Assembly (NCBI RefSeq): GCF_021869535.1
Contig: NW_026262734.1
Location: forward strand, 74,462,339-74,526,338
Source of the DNA: Mytilus californianus
Lineage: Eukaryota; Mollusca; Bivalvia; Mytilida; Mytilidae
Length of the DNA stretch: 64,000 bases
Reading direction: 5' to 3'
The notes under the pieces: generated by a model
Seen by the model: the letters and a program-made list of their open reading frames with translations, nothing else
Told to the model about the DNA's origin: nothing
Databases searched by the model: none
Shown here: positions 9,901 to 19,426 of the stretch, piece after piece
Layout: each line of letters starts with the position of its first letter
Numbering within the stretch: the stretch's first letter is position 1
Made by a program: the position numbers and the translations under genes

Positions 9901-12900
9901 TAATTAAGATCCATGTTACATTTCGTGATCAATTTATTTGGCAATCGTCGATGGCAGTCAGCAGGGTTAAAGAACATCAGTTGTTCGACCTGTTAGTCAA
10001 ATGCGATTTGTTATAATATACTTTTCACTTTTTTGGTATTTTGGAAAATGTTGTTTGTGCTGTATTAAGACCTCTCTACCAAGAAATTTGTTTTACATGC
10101 ACACGTATAAAAATTGCGGTTTTTATCCAACGCAATCATAGGTTTGAACGTTGTTTTCAATTTAGACTTGTTTATATTTTTTCGTCTGGGCTTGTATTAT
10201 ATTTTCCTTCGGGTTTATATGATCCGTTCATCCTATTTCGACTCTTTAAAATTCAAGAGTCTATCCTTTAATGAGGTAAATTATATGGCCTTCCAAATAC
10301 AGTTTCGATCCCTAACATCACTGAAGAGACATTAATTGTCAAAATCCGGATATGGTGTACAAATTTTTGCATCTCATGTTTGCGGTTTACTATCTTCTCC
10401 GAAAGTTTATTGTTTTCTGTTTGGTATTAAATTAATAATTAAGATCCATGTTACATCTCGTGATCAATTTAATTGGCAATCGTCGATGGCAGTCAACAGG
10501 GTTTAAGAACATCAGTTGTTCGACCTGTTAGTCAAATGCGATTTGTTAAAATATACTTTTCACTTTTTTGGTCTTTTGGAAAATGTTGTTTGTGCTGTAT
10601 TTAGACCCCTCTACCAAGAAATTAGTTTTACATGCACACGTATAAAAACTGCGGTTTTTATCCAACGCAATCATAGGTTTGAACGTTGTTTTCAATTTAG
10701 ACTTGTTTATATTTTTTCGTTTGGGCTTGTATTATATTTTCCTTCGGGTTTATATGATCCGTTCATCCTATTTCGACTCTTTAAAATTCAAGAGTCTATT
10801 CTAAATTGAGGTAAATTATATGGCCTTCCAAATACCGTTTCGATCCCTAACATCACTGAAGAGACATTAATTGTCGAAATCCGGATATGGTGTACAAATG
10901 TTTGAACCTCATGTTTGCGGTATACCATCTTCTCCGAAAGTTTATTGTTTTCTGTATGGTATTAAATTAATAATTAAGATCCATGTTACATCTCGTGATC
11001 AATTTATTTGGCAATCGTCGATGGCAGTCAGCAGGGTTTAAGAACATCAGTTGTTCGAGATGTTAGTCAAATACGATTTGTTAAAATATTTTTAAAACTG
11101 ACGAGGAAAGGTAACACCCGGCCACCGAAAGCTTTATTATTGTGAAGCCTAGGTGGTCGTGTGGTCTAGCGCGTCGGATACAGTGCAGGCGATTTGGTGT
11201 CACGATATCTCAGTAGCATGAGTTCGAATCCCGGCGAGGGAAGAACAAAAAATTTGCGAAAGCAAATTTACAGATCTAACATTGTTGGGCTGATGTTTAG
11301 ACGAGTTGTATATACAGAATGTACACAGCCATGTATCACCATCACTGCTGGTGATCCGATGGATAAATCTGTTGTAGAGTTGTCACTGGTTCAGACGTAC
11401 TTATAAATATAGTTATTTCTGTGACTGTATCTTGCATTAATTTGTAGGATCCTTTACAATAGATATTTCAGCTGATCTGTAACAATTCCATCTTCATGCC
11501 TTATATATCATGTACCGTATTACGACGCTAGATTAAAACTGACGAGGAAAGGTAACACCCGGCCACCGAAAGCTTTATTATTGTGAAGCCTAGGTGGTCG
11601 TGTGGTCTAGCGCGTCGGATACAGTGCAGGCGGTTTGGTGTCACGATATCTCATAGCAAGAGTTCGAATCCCGGCGAGGGAAGAACAAAAAATTTGCGAA
11701 AGCAGATTTACAGATCTAACATTGTTGGGCTGATGTTTAGACGAGTTGTATATATATATCGTGTAAGGAAATATGGGACTCTAGAAATTGACTATGAGGG
11801 TCGGTTGAAAACAAAAAAATTACGACAAAAGAGATGATTTCAGCTTCCCAACTGTGATCTTTTCATTTTTCAACCAAGAGTTCCAAATGGTGCAGTTGAA
11901 ATCATCACTTCGTAAATTTTACGGACGCCATCACGAGTTGGTTGACCGTAATGGAACATCCGTTCCACAGATGAGATCGGATATGTTCCTTATGTCGTAA
12001 CTACAATCCCGTTCCCTTTTCACGAATGTGACCTACCGAATTAGACTATTTACCGGCTTTGTAATAACATGAGCACGACGGGTGCCACATGTGGAGCAGG
12101 ATCTGCTTACCCTTCCGGAGCACATGAGATCACCCCCAGTTTTTGGTGCATGGGGTTCATGTTGCTGTTGTACCCCTATTTGTGACATTTTTACCTATTG
12201 TGTCTGTTTGTTTTGTTCACACATCGTTGTCAATATAATGGAATTTGATGCGACTGTCATACAAGTGAGAGGTTTAGCTAGCTTTAAAACCAGGTTTAAT
12301 CCACCATTTTCTGCATAAAAAAATGCCTGTACCAAGTCAGGAATATGACAGTTATTATCCATTCGTTTGATGTGTTTGAGCTTTTGATTTTGCCATTTGA
12401 ATAGGGACTTTCCTTTTTGAATTTTCCTCGAAGTTCAGTATTTTTGTGATTTTACTTTCTTCTTCAAATTTGCAGAAAAGTTTCATCAAACCTTAGATGA
12501 GCTCGATAATTTGGAGTTTTGAAATGGGAACCATTTTTCTGTAAGGGAACTTATTAGGGTCCCATATCAATTCTAGACGCCGGGATATTGTACTCATTCT
12601 TATGAGATCCTCTTCAAATTTGTATGACGGTTATCACTCAATGTTTTAGATAAGTTAGATGATCAGATAAATGTAAAATGGGGAGACATTTTTTTCACAT
12701 AAGGTGGACTTTTAAAAACATTATATATTAATTATTGTCCCAGAGATAGAACGTTAATTCTATCATATCCTTTACAAATGTGTATAAAGGTTTTCACTCA
12801 TAAATACCTAGAATAAATTCGAGAATCAGAATAATCTAAAATGGGGGGATTTTTTTTTTCGAAGTAGGACTTTTAAAAAAATATTCTGACAGATCCTCTT

Positions 12901-15900
12901 TGAAGGGGGACATTAGCTGTATCAGCATTTCTTGCGTATTTTAGACTAGACACCAACTTATTAAATCTCGTGATGATCTCATTTATTGTTTTGTACATAA
13001 ATCAGGCCGTTAGTTTTCTCGTTTGAATTTTTTTACATTTGTCATTTCGCGGCCTTTTATAGATTACTGTGCGGTATGGGTTTTGCTCATTGTTGAAGGC
13101 TGTACGGTGACCTATAGTTGTTAACTTCTACGTCATTTGGTATCTGGTTAAGAGTTGACTTATTGATAATCATACCACATCTTCTAATTTTAATAATGCC
13201 TATAAAATGTGGGTGGTATTGGATTCGGGTTAACGTGGAAATTGAAGTACTTGATGATTTTCCGTAAAGCACGTTACATCATAGAGTAAGAGCAGAGACG
13301 GGTCGGATCGTTGTCAAAATAATGTGTAAGGGTTGGTTAACTTGTCTTCCTGCGGACTGTTAAAGTGTGAACTAGCGCGTAAAAAAATCTAGCAAAACCT
13401 TGTCGGACTTGTATAAAGTAAAGTGCATATTCATATCATATTAACATGTTTGAAAATGACAGTCAATTATTTTGTCTAATATATATGTAAATTCTAATTG
13501 TAGAAGATTGCTGGCAGTTGTGAAGGTACTTACAATGCTTGTATCATCGGACTTTTGGTCTCTGCGACTCTTGTTTATGCACTTAATCTTAAGTTTTATC
13601 ATTCAATTTCAAAAATACATGGGAATATGAAGAATCTGTCAGATATAATACAACAAACATTCAGTCAGACAGTTTCAAAAAGACTTATATGGACTCAACT
13701 ATTTCATGACAGAAATTTCACCAACACATTAGAACGATGTTCCTGGCCACCAAAATATTTACGTAAGTTTATAATACATATAGTTCTGTAAAAGAAAAAA
13801 AATCTATTGTTCTTATAAACATACTATATGGAAGACTTTTTTTAATATCTTGAAGCATGAAAGAGCATCTTGGTATAATCACTGCATGCAGGACGTCACA
13901 TTAGTCGACTGTGGGCCAATTGTCAGGCGTTTATTTTGTGCGCTTCCCTCGTTATTAATTCCAGTTTGTCTGAAACGATTTGTTTTGTCTGTATTAAAAA
14001 AAACATTTGCGAGCGATCATTATATTCTCATTAATTATTTACGTCATAAGAATGTAAGTTGGATATTTGGCGGCGAGCTTCTCTGTATGGTAACAGCTTT
14101 TAATATGAATTGTCAAACAGTTATGATGAGAACAACGAATGACTCATTCTATCGATATCAATGGGTTTTTTTTTTCAACGCAGTCTATTATAGTTTCGAT
14201 TTCGTTTACTTTGACCTTAATATTAAAGTAAACGTTTTATGAACAGGAAATTTTTAGAAAATGATCTTCTCAATATTTCATGTCAACACAAAAGTGAAAC
14301 TACTGAGCTGGTGATATCCAAAGGTACGAAACATTCACCAGCAGTGGCATACCTTATTAATAATGAAAATATTGTAGCTGCGAGTCTTATTGAATCTAAA
14401 GAATTGTACTTGTTGCTTCCACCTCATAACGAAACTTTCTGTCAAAGCTGATTTATATTTCAGATGGACGAGAAACGTTAAATAGAACTGTTTTTGATTT
14501 AGAAGACCTAAATGAAGTTTTCACATTTATGAAAGATGGACATTATAAACCGACAAACTGCACACCCAAGCAGAGAGTTGCAATTATTGTACCTTATAGA
14601 GACAGAGAACCGCAGATGAAAATTTTCTTAAATAATGTGATACCTAGGATATACAGACAACAGTTAGAATTTGGTATTTACATTGTAGAGCAAGTAAGTA
14701 TTGGCATATTGAACAAACTGATGTAACTATATAGTTTGTAGCTGTTAATGACAAAAAATATAATAAAGAAATAGACGCGTCAGTAAAGAATAAAAACATA
14801 CTGATCATGTTTGATACAAAAGTTTCATATAAAACAATACACAATGTCTGAAATCGTTATAAAGTACCAACATTTCGCTTGTATTCTTGACTAGACGCCA
14901 TCTGATCAACTATCGACATGACCAACGAAAACTGTCGATGCGGCATGTGACCCCGTTATAACTATAACCAAATGGATAAACAAAAAAATACAAATACACA
15001 GGTAAGCAAGTGTAACTGTATAAGGTCAATTATTTTAGTTCTGTTTGCTCTCATTTCTTAAATAAAAAAACAAATTAATTAAATGTAAATAATTTACTCA
15101 CAACCTGTATAAGACTGATTGTTTTCCTGGTAAAATCAATCAACGAAAGTGGTCTTCCAGCTGCTACCTTTTTTGATTTCGCTTTTTCAACTGACATTCA
15201 TTTCGATCACTGCTTGGATATGCTTGGATCATGCGCACCACATCTCCAACAAAGGTTAAATCATAAGTCTCATAAATACTGATTCAAATGATGTTAAATT
15301 ATTGACTTCAGCGATGTTTATTTTGACAAAACTGAACCGAATTGACAGCTAGTAACGATATATTATTTCAGTGTTTTGTTTTTGTAAATGTTTGAAACAA
15401 ATCAAATAATATTTAAATCGTACCTAGTGCCAGATACATTTTTGTTTCTACTTTATGGTATGGGTAAGATAACGTAATGCATGACATACATGTTTGCATG
15501 AGAAAGAGCGAGTAATTGGTTATATTTTATTATAGACATCTGGTGTTCCCTTTAACAGAGGTATGCTGTCAAATATTGGATTTAAAGAAGCCATATTAGA
15601 TATGAAGTATGACTGTATAGTTATACACGACCTAGACATTTTACCAGAAGACGATAGAAATTTTTATACGTGTGCCGACAATCCTATACATATGGCAGTC
15701 AAAGTTCAGCAATTCAAATATAAGTAAGTAAAACATATTATAGCAGATTACCATCTAGTGAAGTCATCTTTTAAAAACTCTTCTTCCTTCTTGAACATCG
15801 CCGTATGAGACTTAGTATCGTTTTGTTTCCATAATCGTTGAAAAATAATACCAACTAACGACTAAAAAGTTTGAAATTCCTTCCCAAGGTTATGATACAA

Positions 15901-17862
15901 GCTAGCCGAGTATATGGGTTTCTGAAATGACCAGATTATCTGATCAAAGGAACACTGACATTCTTCCCAAACTGATGGTAAAAAGTTATTCCTAATTGTA
16001 CTTAATCATTTTGAATTTTATTTATCTAGGCTAAACTTAATATTTTAAATTGGTACAGTTGTTTCCAAATAAAATGTTAGTACCTTATAATACCAACTGA
16101 TTGTCGTTAGCAATTTTTACATATTCAAAGAATAAACTGTCAAATCAATCATACAACAATCTATAAATGTAATGGTAATTTTACAGAAAAGAATGGTTTG
16201 TTATAAAGATTGTGTATTCTAGGGATTCAGGCGATATAATGAAAAATACTTAAAGTTTAAAAAACAGAGCCTCAAATCTACTCGAATATTATATACAATA
16301 TTGTTTTACAGTTTGCCATACAAAGGTTTTGCTGGAGGCGTGACTACATTTTCAAAACTTCAATATGAGAAAATAAACGGATTTTCTAACCAGTATTTTG
16401 GATGGGGAGGCGAGGACGACGATTTGTTTACAAGGTAAGATAATTGAGAAGAGAAATGCTGATATTTTTTATGATTCTAAAGTGCGTTATATACATACCG
16501 GAAATGTTCTAGAGCAAATGAAACAACATGTGAAACATGTATGGTTATTTCCTGTAATTTTGTAGTTAGTTTATCGCATTAATAACATTTAGAAAAAAAA
16601 TCTGTTTAATTCTATAAAAACCTCTCTATAACGTTTTCGACGGAAGAAACATCAAAGGTAAACCGAGTTGAAAATGTCTGATGAAGTATTCAGTAGAAAA
16701 AAATATGGTGCTATAGACCGCTTGTGTCGAGAATGTTACTGAATGAAAAAATCAATACCAATGATTTTCAGATGGTTTAGTCAGTAAATATCCCCAAAAA
16801 ATTATTTCACTCAACCATGGACTTGCCCTTTCTAATATTGGTTTTTGTCAATCTAAGTTTTGTATTATATAGCCTCATTCAACAAGAACGATGAAAAATA
16901 AGTAAGAAAAGATGTATCCCAGTTAACAGCATGCAATTGCAAAAGGTAAGTGTTATTTCTTACTCCTTTTTCTTCTGTTTTGCAGAATGAAGAAAAATAA
17001 TTACAGTTTGATTCGTCCATTCGAAGAATTTGGACACTGTGGAAGTATCAAACACCAGCAAGCTAATAAAAAGAATGATAGGTTTGTAGACGTTTTACAG
17101 TTCACGTACATTGATTGACAAAAGATAAGAAATACAAAAAATATGATACATGTATCAGTATCGGAGAAAATATCTTTATTGATTTAAACTGTTTCGTAAT
17201 TTACGTTTCATTAACCAGAACTAGTTTTTGCTTTGATGACTATTCATGCGTTGTTAGTGCCATAACTTTTGTGTGAAAAAAGAAAAAGGGAATACATCAC
17301 GGGGAAATAAAACACATACGTTAAATCCAAAAGGACAACACCATAACAGACATAAAAGACGAATAGACAAATAACTATCCACAAAATATTTCAAAGAAAA
17401 TTAGAATTTAGCAAAACGAATCCTAGCATAAATCAGATGTTAACTACAGATTTTAACTCGGTTGCTTCGTAAGTGTATAAGTTCTTGTCTCACCGGTGAA
17501 ACTTTACGTGATAGTCTTGTTTTTAACCGCTAATAAAACGGTCACAAAGCATTACATTATAGCGTATTGGTCAATGTTTATAAATGTAAGTTCTCAAACC
17601 CATATACATAACTGAATATGAAGGCTATCATTAACACAGTTTTATTGACAATGTAGTAATGTGGCGTTGAGATAAGACATTTGGTTATATTTTTAGGTTG
17701 AAAATACTGAAGTATGCCCATAAAATATGGCAGAGAGATGGACTGAACAATTTAAAGTACAACTTACTGATTAAAAGATTGAAACAGTTATATGTATGGA
17801 TATACGTAAATATAGATATGCTGAACGTCCGAAAGGTTAAACTTAAATTACTTTTAAAGTAA
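6979..17862 (+). CDS. Beta-1,4-galactosyltransferase family protein (GT7), 8 coding exons, 381 aa
   Basis: The coding exons are 6979-6996, 13504-13762, 14258-14323, 14464-14693, 15536-15723, 16312-16434, 16986-17081 and 17697-17862. All introns are GT-AG, phases agree at every junction, and the sum is 1146 nt. It is predicted to be a type II Golgi protein: a short cytoplasmic tail, a membrane anchor at about residues 18-35 (ACIIGLLVSATLVYALNL), a stem, then the catalytic domain with VPYRDRE (157-163), IYIVEQ (186-191), FNRGMLSNIG (197-206), the metal-binding DLD (223-225), LPYKGFAGGV (255-264) and YFGWGGEDDD (282-291). The family transfers a sugar from a UDP donor to terminal GlcNAc-type acceptors. 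Residue 260 is F where bovine beta4GalT1 has donor-gating Tyr289. Residue 315 is S where that enzyme has metal ligand Met344, while the ligand His347 is kept (H318). Donor specificity (Gal, GalNAc or GlcNAc) is therefore open. Exon 3 is the least certain exon. Confidence 0.85.
7208..7395 (+). repeat. Interspersed repeat, family B (also 12283-12465 and inverted 38375-38560)
   Basis: All three copies share AACCAGGTTTAATCCACCAT, ATGCCTGTACCAAGTCAGGA, TCCATTCGTTTGATGT, GAGCTTTTGATTTTGCCATT and GGGACTTTCC. There is no coding potential. It resembles a mussel interspersed repeat that I know only from recollection. Confidence 0.65.
7845..7881. repeat. (CAAAAA)n microsatellite
   Basis: About six consecutive CAAAAA units inside intron 1 of the galactosyltransferase gene. 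Confidence 0.9.
8455..8541. repeat. Perfect 23-bp inverted repeat with nested inner hairpin
   Basis: The arms are 8455-8477 and 8519-8541, each containing AGAATGATAATCCCTTT or its complement. The loop holds a second inverted pair, TAAGTAC (8485-8491) and GTACTTA (8504-8510). The hairpin lies in intron 1. It may be the remnant of a foldback element; no target-site duplication was identified. Confidence 0.8.
8930..9465 (-). pseudogene. LINE 3' fragment with C-terminal zinc-knuckle-like tail
   Basis: The minus-strand frame 9455-9243 reads SVNIETGRYYNVDRENRLCT then MCNNNIVEDEYHIILECNWY. The CxxC...H....C spacing is typical of the C-terminus of many non-LTR retrotransposon polymerases. The frame continues into AT-rich 3' sequence with an AATAAAG-type tail near 8975. 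The 5' side is cut off within about 25 bp of the HHrep trimer starting at 9479. It differs in sequence from the LINE remnant at 3485-5390 but has the same kind of tail. It is absent from the right copy of the duplication. Confidence 0.65.
9780..9823 (+). ncRNA. Hammerhead ribozyme, trimer unit 1
   Basis: All core bases and all three stems match the reference copy at 2729-2772. Predicted cleavage is after A at 9817. Sense to the host gene. Confidence 0.85.
10315..10358 (+). ncRNA. Hammerhead ribozyme, trimer unit 2, core mutant (G12 to A)
   Basis: The stems are kept, but the segment after stem II reads TGTCAAAATCC instead of TGTCGAAATCC. G12 is an invariant catalytic base of the family, so this copy should not cleave. 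Confidence 0.8.
10850..10893 (+). ncRNA. Hammerhead ribozyme, trimer unit 3
   Basis: Intact core and stems. Predicted cleavage is after 10887, so joint cleavage with unit 1 would release a 1070-nt dimer spanning the dead unit 2. Confidence 0.85.
11095..11534 (+). mobile_element. tRNA-derived SINE, copy 1
   Basis: A tRNA-like head has an A-box-like TGGTCTAGCGCG (11162-11173) and a perfect B-box GTTCGAATC (11222-11230), with GTTCGAATCCCGGCGAGGG around it. A non-tRNA body follows, containing CACCATCACTGCTGGTGATC. It starts exactly where the HHrep trimer ends. Copy 2 begins 441 bp later, so the two form a direct tandem. Transcription would be by RNA polymerase III. Confidence 0.75.
11535..11755 (+). 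mobile_element. tRNA-derived SINE, copy 2 (3' truncated)
   Basis: It has the same head as copy 1: the A-box-like stretch starts at 11603 and GTTCGAATC lies at 11662-11670. The match to copy 1 stops at about 11745 in a TATATATA run, so the body is missing. Confidence 0.7.
11985..12470 (+). repeat. Mussel-type interspersed repeat, composite copy
   Basis: It includes ACCTACCGAATTAGACTATT, TGGAGCAGGATCTGCTTACC and a family B stretch at 12283-12465. Related blocks occur inverted at 57735-58320 and, in part, at 37850-38110 and 44100-44250. No ORF of note. Confidence 0.55.
12440..13500. repeat. Left copy of duplication, distal intron-1 block (partner 61915-62969)
   Basis: Shared runs include CAAATTTGTGGAAAAGTTT-like sequence, ATGGGGAGACAT, GAATCAGAATAATCTAA, AAGGCTGTA, AGAGCAGAGACGGGTCGGAT and TTGTCTAATATATATGTA. 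The similarity runs straight into galactosyltransferase exon 2 and on through intron 2 to about 14250 (partner to about 63700). Confidence 0.8.
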
Positions 17863-17982
17863 ATCTTTTCATGTACATTTTCAAAAACTCATGCAATTCA
17901 AAGATTTATTGGGCTTAAGAATTGCACTGAGACACAGGTCTCTTTTTAATTACTGGGAAAGGTATTTCATATACAGGTAAAC

Positions 17983-17988
17983 AATAAA
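17983..17988 (+). terminator. Candidate polyadenylation signal AATAAA
   Basis: It is the first AATAAA after the galactosyltransferase stop codon, 121 bases downstream. Other AT-rich candidates follow, so use of this site is only plausible. Confidence 0.35.
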
Positions 17989-18776
17989 TTAGATTAAAAA
18001 TGTGTCAACTTTGCATAATTGGTCATATATTAAATATTAGGTTTTTGGTAAATTGATAAAATTGCCATAATTGCATTGTATTGATATAGTAGAATTTATT
18101 ATGCAATTAGCCAATTGATTTTTGAATAAAGATTTACACATACACTAATGAGATATTTGGTTAATATCTAAGTACATCGTTCAATGTTTACTGCTGCTGT
18201 AATGAGAGTACGGCAATATTTCAATTACTGTAAAAAGTCACAGTTCTTTTTGGTGTCCACGTACAAACAATTTGAATTCAAAAACTATTTTGCAAATGAA
18301 TTCAATACAACAACGTACTGAATGATAAAAACATTATACTAGCATTGCTTAAATAAAAAATAAATGTCCTTTTTACTGGCACGGAGAAATAGAAAGTTCT
18401 GCAAGTGTTTTCCTGCTATTTGAGCTTATGTAAATATTTAAATTGTACATATATTGCATATGCATATTCGTAATCGGTTTTGTGCTGCTAGTTTTTTAGT
18501 TTTAAAGTTTGCATTCCTTTCACTTTGCCTTTGCTTATCAATTAGATTTTTCTTTATTTATTGTCACAATCATTGGTTTTGCCCTAACGTCCCAATTTAT
18601 GAGTGTATACTGAGTTATCTTACATTTACTTGATTATGACCTGTAGTTTTTAAAAGTTTACATTGTCAGTATTGTTGTATATGACAGGCTGCTAGGCTTT
18701 TCACAACAGTTTTTTTTACAGTTTTCTTTGTCCCATTTATGATACGATTACTTTTTTTCTGATTTGTGATACTTAT

Positions 18777-19426
18777 TTGACGGTGATTATCTCTCGTCTG
18801 CGTAAACAATATTCGGATTCATACTTACTGCACGTAACGATACGGGTATTACGAAAAGGAGACGATATCTTGGAATATAACTTCACCATCGCAGATTATC
18901 GGTGTACACTACCAGTATTACATTTTGTAATCATATCTCAAACAAAATTTCCAGTAACCCACCTAAATATGTTCCAAAATATTCATTTCGAATAATTGAC
19001 AGTTCAGAAGGGACTAACTGTGTATCTCTAATGGCAGATCTATCCCATTACTGTTATGAAACAGAATGTATGACAAAACTTTACAAAGACATAAACGAAA
19101 CACCATTTAATAGATATTTCAATCATATCTGGATATGTTTAGACAATATGTTCACTGTAAACAATTCAGATAAAAAATTATATACCCATGAAATTTAAGA
19201 ACCTCGACTCATTCCTACTAAATCAAACATTCATATTGAACGAAGCTCTTTTTACCTCCGTCAAAATGGCAACAGCAGGTCTATAGTAACAGTTTGTCTC
19301 CGTCCATCCAAAAAGACCGATGGTATAAAAATGTCCGTCCTTGTTTCCTTGGCTGCTATACTATATCTTTACATATTAAGGTACTTAAAACCTTTTCATA
19401 GAAATAATAATTGTTATGCTAAATAG
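18777..19426 (+). pseudogene. Degenerate ectodomain-plus-membrane-anchor coding sequence (unrecognised)
   Basis: Two frames join across a probable frameshift near 18900. The first reads TVIISRLRKQYSDSYLLHVT and GDDILEYNFTIADYRC. The second continues with TTSITFCNHISNKISSNPPK, SFRIIDSSEGTNCVSLMADL and HYCYETECMTKLYKDINETP, passes one in-frame TAA (19196-19198), then reads SNIHIERSSFYLRQNGNSRS, IVTVCLRPSKK and a hydrophobic SVLVSLAAILYLYIL before a stop at 19424-19426. Cysteines, N-glycosylation-like NET and the terminal hydrophobic helix suggest a type I membrane protein. I do not recognise the family. It lies 0.9 kb beyond the galactosyltransferase stop, on the same strand. Confidence 0.4.

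Larger units (their letters stand above)
9479..11090 (+). repeat. HHrep trimer in intron 1 of the galactosyltransferase gene
   Basis: Three direct units start at about 9479, 10012 and 10547, with a 535-bp spacing between equivalent positions. The ribozyme strand is the same as the gene, so any read-through pre-mRNA would carry the ribozymes. The array abuts a LINE fragment on the left and SINE copies on the right (edge near TTGTTAAAATATTTTTAAAA). The right paralog has no such array in its first intron, so the array arrived after the duplication or was lost there. Confidence 0.9.

Noticed and set aside
10300-10560. Polymerase III A/B-box pair within HHrep (TGGCAGTCA and GTTCGACCT)
   Set aside because: Only near matches to both boxes; the last base of the B-box consensus is wrong, so I do not claim a promoter.
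11160-11235. Functional tRNA gene
   Set aside because: A and B boxes are present, but the cloverleaf is poor, the sequence continues into a SINE body and it is repeated 441 bp away.
13850-14242. 130-codon frame, with a related 79-codon frame at 63385-63624
   Set aside because: It lies in intron 2 of the galactosyltransferase. Similarity comes from the segmental duplication, with length changes that are not multiples of three and no recognisable domain.
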